A stretch of 64,000 nt of DNA from Candidatus Gastranaerophilales bacterium (GTDB lineage: Bacteria; Cyanobacteriota; Vampirovibrionia; Gastranaerophilales; Gastranaerophilaceae): the NCBI GenBank assembly GCA_947624325.1, contig CANQJT010000003.1, positions 1 through 64,000 on the forward strand, written 5' to 3'. This document shows, one piece after another, positions 18,668-27,274 of this stretch (within the stretch, counting starts at the first letter, position 1; every line of letters starts with the position of its first letter). The notes beneath the pieces were generated by a model. That model searched no databases and was not told the DNA's origin. It saw only the letters and a list, made by a program, of their open reading frames with translations. Position numbers and translations under genes: made by a program.

Positions 18668-19045
18668 ATGAAAATTAAAGAATCAATTAAATTTGCAATA
18701 ACACTTGGTATATTGCCTTGGATTCCGGCTTTTATTTTATATAAACATTCAATGCTTAAAGCAGGAATGTGGGTTATAGGCATATTTTTAGTTTTATCCT
18801 TAATTTGCTTTATATTTGAAAAATTCGCCCTTGCATTTAAAAGTTTATTAACGAAAACAGGCGGATTTTTGGGCAGATATCTTGCAATAATTGTTCTTAC
18901 CGTAGGTTACATTGTTGCGGTTATGCCTACAGGTTTAATTATGAAGCTTGTAAAAAGAGACAGATTAAGGCTTAAAAAACCGCAAATTCAAACATACTGG
19001 AAAAAATACGAAAATAACAATACCGATTACGAATATCAATTTTAG
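18668..19045 (+). CDS. SxtJ-like membrane protein
   Basis: 125 residues with about three hydrophobic segments: residues 10-30, 34-50 and 68-90. It ends with the pattern PTGLIMKLVKRDRLRLKKPQ then YWK, typical of the SxtJ family that accompanies NodU/SxtI-type carbamoyltransferases. AGGTGA precedes the ATG. It lies 7 bp after the DUF5989-like gene and 9 bp before the carbamoyltransferase. Confidence 0.78.
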   Translation: MKIKESIKFAITLGILPWIPAFILYKHSMLKAGMWVIGIFLVLSLICFIFEKFALAFKSLLTKTGGFLGRYLAIIVLTVGYIVAVMPTGLIMKLVKRDRLRLKKPQIQTYWKKYENNNTDYEYQF

Positions 19046-19054
19046 GCAGGAATT

Positions 19055-20887
19055 ATGACATATTTATTGGGAATAAGCGCATATTATCATGACAGTGCAG
19101 CGGCAATAATAAAAGACGGCGAAATAATAGCTGCGGCACAAGAGGAAAGATTTACAAGAATAAAACAGGATAGTGAATACCCTTCTAATGCCGTTAATTA
19201 CTGTTTGAAAGAAGCGGGGATTGGGCCCGAACAACTTGACGGGGTTGTATATTACGAAAAACCTTTTGTTAAATTTGAAAGAATTCTTGAAACTGCAATG
19301 GCTTATGTTCCTTGCAGTATGAAAAGTTTTATAAATGCCATGCCCGTATGGCTCAATAAAAAGCTGTTTATTCCATCTCAAATAGATAAGCATTTTGATA
19401 AACGGTTAAAGTGTCCGATATATTTTACAACCCACCACGAGTCGCACTGCGCAAGTGCATTTTACCCGTCGCCTTTTGAAGAAGCCGCAATATTATGCTT
19501 AGATGGTGTAGGCGAATGGGATACGACAACCTGGGGGATTGGCAGAGGTAATAAAATTGAAATAAAAGAAAAAATAGAATTTCCGCACTCGCTCGGGCTT
19601 TTATACAGTGCTTTTACGGGGTTTTTAGGTTTTAAAGTAAACTCGGGCGAATATAAAGTAATGGGTTTAGCCCCTTATGGAGAGCCGATTTATAAAGATT
19701 TAATTCTTGAAAAACTTATTGATGTTAAAGAGGACGGTTCTTTTTGGCTAAATCAAGAGTATTTCGGATACTGCACAACGGATTATATGTATAATAAAAA
19801 ATTTGAAAAACTTTTCAACCGTCCGCCTCGTAAACCCGAAACGGCTTTAACTCAAAGTGATATGGATATGGCAGCAAGTATTCAGGCGGTTACGGAGGAA
19901 ATTATTCTAAAACTTGCCAACTATGTTTATAAACAAACGGGAATGAAAAACCTTTGTCTGGCAGGTGGTGTTGCACTAAATTGCGTATCAAACGGCAACA
20001 TATTAAAGAACGGACCTTTTGAAAATATCTGGACTCAGCCGGCGGCAGGGGATGCAGGAGGTGCTTTAGGTGCAGTACTCGCCGTTTATTATATGGGGTT
20101 GAATAATGAAAGAACGGTTAACCCTGATGATTCTCAAAAGGGAAGTTTACTCGGTCCTAAATATTCAGATGACGAAATACTTGAAACCTTAAATAAATAC
20201 AATGCTAAATATACAAAGTATGAAACCGAGGAAGAAGTAACTCAAATAATTGCTAAATACATTTCAGAAGGTAAAAGTATAGGTCACTTTGCAGGCAGAA
20301 TGGAATACGGGCCGAGAGCTCTCGGTAACAGAAGCATTCTTGCTGACCCGAGAAACCGTGAAATGCAAAGAAATCTAAATCTAGCAATAAAAAAGAGAGA
20401 GTCTTTCCGCCCCTTTGCTCCAAGCTGTCTTGAAGAAGACGTGGAAGAATTTTTTGCAATAAGAGAAGGTAAAAAATCACCTTATATGCTTTTAACTCAG
20501 CCGATTTCGGATAAAATTAAAACAGAATTAACGCAAGAAGAAAAAAACTATAAAGGCATTGATAAATTAAAGGCATATCGCTCAACTTTGCCTGCGATAA
20601 CGCATGTGAACTATTCTGCCCGTATTCAGACGGTATCAAAAAAGGTTAACCCGAGATACTGGAATATTATAAACGAATTTAAAAAACTGACGGCTTGTTC
20701 TGTTGTTGTTAACACCTCGTTTAATATTAGAGGCGAACCTATTGTAAATACTCCCGAAAATGCTTATAAATGCTTTATGTACACAGATTTAGACGTGCTT
20801 GTAATGGAAAACTTTATTCTCTTAAAGTCAGAACAAAATTCTTTAACCGGAAAAGAAGAATATCAAAAGCAGTTTAAGTTGGATTAA
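19055..20887 (+). CDS. NodU/SxtI-type carbamoyltransferase
   Basis: 610 residues, full length for the family. It transfers a carbamoyl group from carbamoyl phosphate, via carbamoyl-adenylate, to a hydroxyl of a small molecule or glycan. The N-terminal Kae1-like domain begins LLGISAYYHDSAAAII and has EERFTRIKQD, HHESHCASAFY and the LDGVGEW metal/nucleotide motif. The C-terminal YrdC-like domain has GRMEYGPRALGNRSILADPR and FRPFAPSCLEED. It is the last gene of the TPR/DUF5989/SxtJ operon. The acceptor is unknown; the surface-glycan genes nearby make a glycan plausible. Confidence 0.92.
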   Translation: MTYLLGISAYYHDSAAAIIKDGEIIAAAQEERFTRIKQDSEYPSNAVNYCLKEAGIGPEQLDGVVYYEKPFVKFERILETAMAYVPCSMKSFINAMPVWLNKKLFIPSQIDKHFDKRLKCPIYFTTHHESHCASAFYPSPFEEAAILCLDGVGEWDTTTWGIGRGNKIEIKEKIEFPHSLGLLYSAFTGFLGFKVNSGEYKVMGLAPYGEPIYKDLILEKLIDVKEDGSFWLNQEYFGYCTTDYMYNKKFEKLFNRPPRKPETALTQSDMDMAASIQAVTEEIILKLANYVYKQTGMKNLCLAGGVALNCVSNGNILKNGPFENIWTQPAAGDAGGALGAVLAVYYMGLNNERTVNPDDSQKGSLLGPKYSDDEILETLNKYNAKYTKYETEEEVTQIIAKYISEGKSIGHFAGRMEYGPRALGNRSILADPRNREMQRNLNLAIKKRESFRPFAPSCLEEDVEEFFAIREGKKSPYMLLTQPISDKIKTELTQEEKNYKGIDKLKAYRSTLPAITHVNYSARIQTVSKKVNPRYWNIINEFKKLTACSVVVNTSFNIRGEPIVNTPENAYKCFMYTDLDVLVMENFILLKSEQNSLTGKEEYQKQFKLD

Positions 20888-20907
20888 TTTTGTCCGAACA
20901 AAATTTT
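20886..20907 (+). terminator. Weak hairpin after carbamoyltransferase
   Basis: AATTTTGT (20886-20893) pairs with ACAAAATT (20898-20905) around CCGA, followed by TT. It overlaps the stop codon. The stem is AT-rich, so terminator function is uncertain. Confidence 0.4.
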
Positions 20908-20983
20908 ACGATAAGCCAAGAAGTCGTATTACAAAGCGAAGCCCCGTAACGAAGTGAGGATGGCTGAGTGCGACACTAGATTA
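20905..20983 (+). repeat. Dispersed structured repeat, copy B
   Basis: A 79-bp element with the same ends as copy A (TTTACGATAAGCCA/GAAGT; GAGTGCGACACT/GATTA) but a shorter, different interior. Inverted repeats here are AGCC/GGCT (20940-20965) and GTCG/CGAC (20923-20974). It lies 18 bp after the carbamoyltransferase stop. Like copy A, it sits next to the 3' end of a gene. Confidence 0.7.
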
Positions 20984-21037
20984 AATTTTAAAGCAAAATC
21001 CAATATATACTTCAAGAATTTATACTATCTTAGGAAT

Positions 21038-21076
21038 TAAGTTTAAATTTAAACTTAGTGAAAATTGTTTTTCACT
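21038..21076 (+). promoter_or_regulatory. Adjacent palindrome and hairpin upstream of glycosyltransferase
   Basis: A perfect 20-bp palindrome at 21038-21057 (TAAGTTTAAA and its mirror) abuts a hairpin with 8-bp arms AGTGAAAA/TTTTCACT at 21057-21076. They lie about 40 bp upstream of the putative -35. The palindrome could be an operator; the hairpin could be a terminator or operator. Confidence 0.5.
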
Positions 21077-21113
21077 GAAAAGTAAATTATTGTAAAACAT
21101 ATAGTATATCATA

Positions 21114-21157
21114 TTGCGTTCGGGGGGGGGTAAGTATAATAAGGGTAAGTATAATAA
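21114..21157 (+). promoter_or_regulatory. Promoter with G9 spacer and duplicated -10
   Basis: A -35-like TTGCGT (21114-21119) is followed by a spacer holding G9 (21122-21130) and then a perfect TATAAT (21135-21140), giving a 15-bp spacer. A 15-bp unit GGGTAAGTATAATAA is then tandemly duplicated (21128-21142, 21143-21157), placing a second TATAAT at 21150-21155. G9 is striking in such AT-rich DNA. Length change of the G run would alter -35/-10 spacing. Confidence 0.6.
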
Positions 21158-21175
21158 AAATAAAGTTTAAATGTA

Positions 21176-22261
21176 ATGAAAAAGAAATTTTATATAATCG
21201 GTATACCTTGTTCTTATGGAATGGGTTTAATGGCTGTTGTTTTCCAATATATGTACAACATTATCTGGGCGGTAAAAAAAGATTATATACCTATAGTTGA
21301 TATGATGCACTATAATAACTCATATTTTAAGGATAATAGAGAATTTAGAGATAATGTATGGGAATATTTTTTTGAGCAGCCGTGTGACATTAATCTAAAT
21401 GATATTGATGAAGAGTCGGAAGTTATTATAGGGTTGCATGAATGGTATGAAAATAAAGAAATGAATCCGCCCTTAACTACTGATTTGCCTGTTGAATTAG
21501 TTAATTATAAACAAGATGAAAAATTTAATAATTATAAAAATTATTACAAAAAATATATAAGATTTAATGCCGAGACAAATGCTTATATTGAAAAACAATA
21601 TAATACAATAACAGGAAATGAAAAAGAAATACTCGGGGTTTTTGCAAGAGGCACGGATTATATGATTCGCAGGACGAGTAATCACTGTATACAGCCTAAA
21701 CCTGATGAATTAATAAAAAAAATAAAAAGTGTATTAAAAAAATATCCTGAAATAAAAAAAATTTATCTGGCTACTGAAGATTTAGATATTTTTAACATCT
21801 TTAAGTCTGAATTTAAGGATATGCTCTTAGATAACGGGCAATATCGAGTTTCTTATAAAAATAAAGAAAATAAAGATAAGTTATTAAATCAAATACATTG
21901 TAATAGAGAAAACTATTATTATAAAATGGGGCTTGATTATTTGACCTCCTTATATATATTGTCAAAATGCAAATATTTTGTCGGAGGAAGAGCAGGCGGT
22001 TCTCTCGCTGTGTATTATATGTCCGAAGGTTATAAGTATTATTATATGTTTGATAAAGGTGTTTATGGTAAAGGTTTGGAACGTATTTTTTCTATAATAA
22101 CCGAGATTAACAGAAATTCCACATACAAAGTATATTCAATATTAGGCTTTAAGTTTAAAATTAATCAAGATAAAAAATACTTTAAAAAAGATAATTCAGA
22201 CTATATACCGGGGTTCGTCAAAAGAATATTTCCTTTCTTTGGTAAAAAAATAATAAAATAA
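21176..22261 (+). CDS. Putative fucosyltransferase-like (GT23-type) glycosyltransferase
   Basis: 361 residues, no transmembrane segment. ILGVFARGTDY resembles the donor-binding HxRRTD motif of NodZ/FUT8-type fucosyltransferases. KKIYLATEDLDIF and KCKYFVGGRAGGSLAVYYMSEG correspond to their later nucleotide-sugar motifs. The acceptor cannot be predicted and fucose itself is inference. No ribosome site is visible before the ATG. The basic C-terminus (GFVKRIFPFFGKKIIK) could associate with the membrane. Expression is probably controlled by the poly-G promoter just upstream. Confidence 0.6.
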   Translation: MKKKFYIIGIPCSYGMGLMAVVFQYMYNIIWAVKKDYIPIVDMMHYNNSYFKDNREFRDNVWEYFFEQPCDINLNDIDEESEVIIGLHEWYENKEMNPPLTTDLPVELVNYKQDEKFNNYKNYYKKYIRFNAETNAYIEKQYNTITGNEKEILGVFARGTDYMIRRTSNHCIQPKPDELIKKIKSVLKKYPEIKKIYLATEDLDIFNIFKSEFKDMLLDNGQYRVSYKNKENKDKLLNQIHCNRENYYYKMGLDYLTSLYILSKCKYFVGGRAGGSLAVYYMSEGYKYYYMFDKGVYGKGLERIFSIITEINRNSTYKVYSILGFKFKINQDKKYFKKDNSDYIPGFVKRIFPFFGKKIIK

Positions 22262-22302
22262 ATTATTTATGCCCGAAATTGAAACGATTAATACACAATT
22301 TA

Positions 22303-22331
22303 TTGTTAAAATGCTGTTATTAACATAAAAT
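22303..22331 (+). promoter_or_regulatory. Candidate sigma-70 promoter for polA
   Basis: TTGTTA (22303-22308), 17-bp spacer, TAAAAT (22326-22331), 27 bp before the polA ATG. Confidence 0.5.
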
Positions 22332-22357
22332 ATTATTATCAGATTTAGGGATAATTT

Positions 22358-25222
22358 ATGCAGGATAAGAACTTTTTATTAATAGACGGGCATGCACTGG
22401 CATACAGGTATTTTTTTGCACTGGAAAGAACGGCGATGAAAACTACGGATAATCAGCCTACATGGGCGGTATTCGGTTTTTTTAAGGCGGTTTTTGATTT
22501 ACTTCAGAATAATACAATAAAGCCGGATGCTATCGCAGTTGCTTTTGATGTTTCAAGACATACTTACAGAACGGAAATGTACTCCGAATATAAAGCAAAC
22601 CGTGAAAGCATGCCTGATACTTTGCGCTCTCAGCTTGCTTTAATAGTAGAGGGCTTAAAAGCTTTAAATATTCCCATTTTAACAAAGGAAGGCTATGAGG
22701 CTGATGATGTTATAGGCACAATTGCAGCGAAAGCTAAGCAAAAACAACACAAAACATATATTTTAACAGGTGATAGAGATTCTTTTCAACTGGTTGACAG
22801 AGATGGCTATATTGAAGTAATTATGCCCTCTAAAGGCGAGCTAGTTGAGTTTGATTGGTATAAAGTTTATGATAAAATGGGGGTTTATCCTTATCAAATA
22901 ACTGATTATAAAGGATTGTCCGGAGATACATCAGATAATATCCCCGGTATAAAAGGGATTGGCGAAAAGTCTGCCTGCAAGCTTCTTTCAAAGTTTGATA
23001 AACTTGAACAAATTTATGAACATATAGATGAAGTAACAGAAAAAGCACTCAACAAAAAACTTAAGGAAGGTAAAGATATTGCCTTTTTAAGCAAAGAGCT
23101 TGCTACTATTCAAAAAAACCTTGATATAGATTTTGATTTTGACTGCGCCAAACTTGAAATGCCTAACTATGACGCAGTTATTGAATTTTTTAAGAAAAAT
23201 CAATTTTATAATTTTTTAAAAAATTCAGAGAATATTTTAAAGCCTTTCAAAGTCGGTGCTATGGAGCCTAAAGTGGCAGAACACTGTTTAAATACGGATA
23301 CACCCGTGCAGGGACAAATGCAGTTGGGGCTCGGTTTAAACGAAATGCTTGTTGAAGCTTCTCATAAAGAATATAACCACGAAAAAAATATTGTTGATAC
23401 TGTTGATAAATTAGACAATCTAATTAAAGCCTTAAACACTCAAGCAATATTTTCAATAGATGTTGAAACAACAGGTATAAATCCGCTTGAATGTGATTTG
23501 GTCGGTATTTCTATTGCATTTTGTGAGCAAATACAGGCAAAAAACGGCAGGGTTAAGCTTGATGATACAAAAAGTGATTTGGTTAAGTCTTACTATATTC
23601 CTGTATTTCATATGGTAGGTGAACAGCTTGAATTGGATATAATAAGGGAAAAACTTGCACCTGTTTTGGCGGATGAAAATATTGCCAAAACACTGCAAAA
23701 TGCTAAATTTGACTGCCACGTGCTAAATCATCACAATATGGGGTTAAAGGGAGTTATATTTGATACTATGCTCGCAAGCTACATAAAGGATTCCTCCCGT
23801 AAACATGGTTTGAAACAGCAGGCAAGCGACTACCTTGATTATATGATGGTTGAATATGAACAGTTATTAAAGAACAGTTCGGCATCGTTAACTATTGAAA
23901 CCGTCCCGATTGAAGATGCAGCTTCTTATGCTTGTGATGATGCTTTTGCAACATTGCTTTTGACTAAATACTGGACGCAAAATCTTGATGAAAAAGAACT
24001 TGATTTGCTTTATAACATAGAAGTTCCGCTTACTCTTGTTCTTATGAAGATGGAAGAAAACGGTGCGCATATTGATATTAACTGTTTAAGCGCTATTGAT
24101 AGTGAAATTAACGAAAAACTCAGTGCTGTTGAAGCTAAAATCTATGAAGAAGCAGGGGAAAAGTTTAATATAAATTCGCCAAAACAGGTGGGCGATATTC
24201 TTTTTGGCAAGTTAAATTTAAAAGCAAAAGGCATGAAATCTAAAACAGGATTTTCTACCAGTGCTAAAGTATTGGAAACTCTGGCTGAAGAGCATCAAAT
24301 TGCAAAAGATATTTTAGAACAAAGACATCTTGCAAAATTAAAAAGCACTTATGTTGAGACTCTGCCTGAATTAAGAAGCCCTAATGATAACAGAATACAC
24401 ACAAGCTTTAATCAAACAATAACAACAACGGGAAGATTATCTTCCTCTAACCCTAATTTGCAAAATATTCCGACAAGAACAGAACTCGGAAACAGAATAA
24501 GAGGGGCATTTACCGCTGAAAATTCGGAAAATGTCATAATATCGGCAGATTACTCTCAAATAGAATTAAGGTTATTGGCACATATTTCCAGAGATGATAA
24601 TTTAATTGAGGCTTTTTGTTCGGATGAAGATGTTCACAGCGCTACGGCAAGCAAAGTTTTTGGAGTTCCAATAGAAGAAGTTACAAAGGAAATGCGCTCT
24701 AAAGCTAAGGCTGTTAACTTTGGCATTGTATACGGTCAATCACGTTACGGACTGGCATCAAGTCTTGGTATATCCCCATTTGAAGCTCAGGATTTTATAG
24801 ACAGGTACTTTAAAACATATCCTGATGTTAAAACATATATGGATGAAACGGTTAAATTTGCGTATGCCCATGGCTATGTTGAAACACTTTGGGGTAGAAA
24901 AAGATATTTAAGTTCGGGACTTCTTTCCACTAACGGAAAAATTCAAGAAGCCGCACAAAGAGCTGCCATTAATGCTCCTATTCAAGGAACTGCCGCTGAC
25001 GTAATGAAACTCGCCATGGTTAGATTAAATAGTGACTTTACAAAAAATAACATTAAATCTAAAATAATCATACAAGTGCATGATGAACTTGTAATTGAAA
25101 CGGTTAATACTGAAATAGAAGAGGTAAAGTCTTTAGTTATAAAAGCAATGGAACTCAATCAGCCGTTCCTGGTGCCTTTGAAGGTTGATGTCTATACAGG
25201 TAAATCTTGGATGGAAATTTAA
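22358..25222 (+). CDS. polA: DNA polymerase I
   Basis: 954 residues with all three domains. Residues 1 to about 290 are the 5'-3' exonuclease (AVFGFFKAVFDLL, YKANRESMP, GDTSDNIPGIKGIG). The 3'-5' proofreading domain keeps DVETTG near residue 367 and YACDDAFAT, so proofreading is probably active. The polymerase domain has motif A ADYSQIELR near 729, motif B RSKAKAVNFGIVYGQ and motif C QVHDELVIE near 906. It fills gaps and removes RNA primers. Its TAA overlaps the ATG of the next gene (TAATG). Confidence 0.97.
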   Translation: MQDKNFLLIDGHALAYRYFFALERTAMKTTDNQPTWAVFGFFKAVFDLLQNNTIKPDAIAVAFDVSRHTYRTEMYSEYKANRESMPDTLRSQLALIVEGLKALNIPILTKEGYEADDVIGTIAAKAKQKQHKTYILTGDRDSFQLVDRDGYIEVIMPSKGELVEFDWYKVYDKMGVYPYQITDYKGLSGDTSDNIPGIKGIGEKSACKLLSKFDKLEQIYEHIDEVTEKALNKKLKEGKDIAFLSKELATIQKNLDIDFDFDCAKLEMPNYDAVIEFFKKNQFYNFLKNSENILKPFKVGAMEPKVAEHCLNTDTPVQGQMQLGLGLNEMLVEASHKEYNHEKNIVDTVDKLDNLIKALNTQAIFSIDVETTGINPLECDLVGISIAFCEQIQAKNGRVKLDDTKSDLVKSYYIPVFHMVGEQLELDIIREKLAPVLADENIAKTLQNAKFDCHVLNHHNMGLKGVIFDTMLASYIKDSSRKHGLKQQASDYLDYMMVEYEQLLKNSSASLTIETVPIEDAASYACDDAFATLLLTKYWTQNLDEKELDLLYNIEVPLTLVLMKMEENGAHIDINCLSAIDSEINEKLSAVEAKIYEEAGEKFNINSPKQVGDILFGKLNLKAKGMKSKTGFSTSAKVLETLAEEHQIAKDILEQRHLAKLKSTYVETLPELRSPNDNRIHTSFNQTITTTGRLSSSNPNLQNIPTRTELGNRIRGAFTAENSENVIISADYSQIELRLLAHISRDDNLIEAFCSDEDVHSATASKVFGVPIEEVTKEMRSKAKAVNFGIVYGQSRYGLASSLGISPFEAQDFIDRYFKTYPDVKTYMDETVKFAYAHGYVETLWGRKRYLSSGLLSTNGKIQEAAQRAAINAPIQGTAADVMKLAMVRLNSDFTKNNIKSKIIIQVHDELVIETVNTEIEEVKSLVIKAMELNQPFLVPLKVDVYTGKSWMEI

Positions 25223-25629
25223 TGAAAAAATTTTATACGGTTATTATTTTATTATTTATGCTTATGCTTCAATCGCAGCAAGTATTAGCCGATAATATTG
25301 TTCCTGTCAATAATGCCGTAAGTGTTCCGAATATAAAAGAATTCGCCAAATCTTATAAAACATCTTCGGAAAATCTTTTATATCTTTTGCTTTCAGCTTT
25401 GAATGAGCATAATTATGCAATAGAAGAAATTCAGTTTAAAACGGGAAGTGTACTCTTTAAAGCAGCCGCTAAAGAATTTATTGCTTCTGTTTCTTCTAAA
25501 GACGGTTATAATTCATTTATAAAAATAACTCCTGCCGACAATAATTATAATTTTTCACCTGTATTATTACAAAAATTGCATAATTATATAGAAGCTAATA
25601 ATAAAATTAATTTTCAAAAGGTTATATAA
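25222..25629 (+). CDS. Small secreted protein of unknown function
   Basis: 135 residues. I chose the ATG overlapping the polA stop (TAATG) because it begins MKKFYTVIILLFMLMLQ, a clean signal peptide with probable cleavage after VLA before DN. An in-frame ATG 15 bp upstream would add MDGNL. The mature part is mixed alpha/beta, with no Cys and no motif I know. Translation is coupled to polA, but a functional link is not evident. Confidence 0.75.
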   Translation: MKKFYTVIILLFMLMLQSQQVLADNIVPVNNAVSVPNIKEFAKSYKTSSENLLYLLLSALNEHNYAIEEIQFKTGSVLFKAAAKEFIASVSSKDGYNSFIKITPADNNYNFSPVLLQKLHNYIEANNKINFQKVI

Positions 25630-25660
25630 TTATTGTTTTCGCCGTTTTATGATTTCTTAG

Positions 25661-27016
25661 TTATTCTTTCTTTTGCGGTATATGTATTGCCAGATTATCA
25701 AGCGCCAGCATACTTTCCAGAATTCCTTCGGAATATGAAGGGTGTGCATATATAACATTTTTTAATTCATTGGGTGTAATGTTATTGGTCATGGCTATAG
25801 CAATTTGTTCAATCATAGCGCTTGCTTCTTCAGATATAATATGTGCGCCTAAAATTTCCGTATCTGACGCAAGAATTTTTACAAAACCTTCGATTTTATC
25901 TTCCGCATAAGCCTTGCCCAGTGCTGATATCGGGAAAAATGATTTTTTATAATTTACCCCTTTTTTTTGAAGTGCTTGTTCCGTTTCCCCGATAAAGGCT
26001 ATTTCGGGCGACCCGTAAATAACGGCAGGTACAAGGTTGTTATTAAATTTATTGCATTTCCCTTTTATTATATATTCAATGACATTTTCTGCCTGACGCA
26101 TTGCACTATGTGCCAATAGTGATTTGCCGTTTACATCACCTATTGCGTATATATTATCTATATTCGTTTTAAAGTTACAGTCGATATTTATATATTTTTC
26201 TATTTTAATGTTTTTTGATATGTTCCCAAAATCCAAAACGGGCAATCTTCCTGCTGCCATTAATATATATTCTGCTTCAATGGTTTTGCCGTTTGATAAA
26301 TATATGTTGTTTCCTTGAATTTCATTTATTGTAGTTGATGTATAAAAATCAATCCTGCTTTTTTTAAATATCCTCTGCAGTCTTTCCGATACTTCATAAT
26401 CAGCCATAGGAACAAGCTGATTAAGCATTTCTGTTACAGTGACTTTAACTCCCAACGAAGATAAAATTCTTGCCCATTCGCACCCTATTGCACCCGAACC
26501 TATTATTAACAGGCTTTTTGGCAGAGTATTAAGGTTTAATATATCGTCAGATGTTAATATTATGTTTTTGTTATAATTCCCTTTTAATTCTATCTTGTTA
26601 GGTTTTGAACCTGTAGCTATAATAATATTTTTTACTTCATAATTTTCACCATTGGCGCATATTGTATGCTCTGATTGGATTTGAGCCTCGCCTTCAACTA
26701 TTGTTATATTATAACTTTTAATTAATGAAGTTAATGATTTCCTTATTTTTTCACTTATAAGCCGTTGTCTTTCCTGTATTTTAGCAAAATCGCATGTAAT
26801 ATTTTCTGCGTTAATTCCGTATTTAGAACAGTTTTTTATTTCAGAATACAGTTTTGTTGAATGTAAAATTGCCTTTGTCGGAATACAGCCTTTATTCAGG
26901 CATGTACCGCCTATATATTCTTTTTCAAATAAAATAACACTTAATCCCTTTTGTGCTGCTCTGATTGCGGATGTATAACCGGCAGGTCCTGCTCCTATTA
27001 TTCCTATATCAATCAT
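25661..27016 (-). CDS. lpdA: Dihydrolipoyl dehydrogenase
   Basis: 451 residues from ATG 27014-27016 (MIDIGIIGAGPAG), behind AAGGGGA. A longer frame exists but lacks a ribosome site. The FAD motif GAGPAG, redox pair GGTCLNKGCIPTKA, NAD motif GSGAIGCEWA, AIGDVNGKSLLAH and the active-site HPSYSE are all present. As the E3 component, it reoxidises dihydrolipoamide of 2-oxoacid dehydrogenase or glycine cleavage complexes. No E1/E2 or gcv gene is adjacent, so the partner complex is unknown. TATAAT (minus, 27035-27040) may be its -10. Confidence 0.92.
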   Translation of the reverse strand: MIDIGIIGAGPAGYTSAIRAAQKGLSVILFEKEYIGGTCLNKGCIPTKAILHSTKLYSEIKNCSKYGINAENITCDFAKIQERQRLISEKIRKSLTSLIKSYNITIVEGEAQIQSEHTICANGENYEVKNIIIATGSKPNKIELKGNYNKNIILTSDDILNLNTLPKSLLIIGSGAIGCEWARILSSLGVKVTVTEMLNQLVPMADYEVSERLQRIFKKSRIDFYTSTTINEIQGNNIYLSNGKTIEAEYILMAAGRLPVLDFGNISKNIKIEKYINIDCNFKTNIDNIYAIGDVNGKSLLAHSAMRQAENVIEYIIKGKCNKFNNNLVPAVIYGSPEIAFIGETEQALQKKGVNYKKSFFPISALGKAYAEDKIEGFVKILASDTEILGAHIISEEASAMIEQIAIAMTNNITPNELKNVIYAHPSYSEGILESMLALDNLAIHIPQKKE

Positions 27017-27172
27017 AAAATCCCCTTTTATTGAATTATACAATAATAAAATCATTGAATTCTAACAAAATATTTAAAACTTAAAAATCAAGATATGATT
27101 GAGGTTGCACCTAATTTGGATTTTTAAAGATTAAGAAATGTTACAAAAACATTAAAAAAATGAACTAAAAAC

Positions 27173-27199
27173 TAAAGTTTTTTTTTTATATGCCGATAC
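27173..27199 (+). promoter_or_regulatory. Sigma-28-type promoter
   Basis: TAAAGTTT (27173-27180), exactly 11 bp, GCCGATAC (27192-27199). Only the last base differs from the FliA/SigD consensus. The expected start near 27206 leaves a leader of about 70 nt before the ATG at 27275. Confidence 0.82.
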
Positions 27200-27274
27200 A
27201 TAAGTTTGTAAGAGAAAGATATAATTTTCCCAAACACGAAATGTAGAGATAGTTGTTCTAGAGGATTCCCTGTT

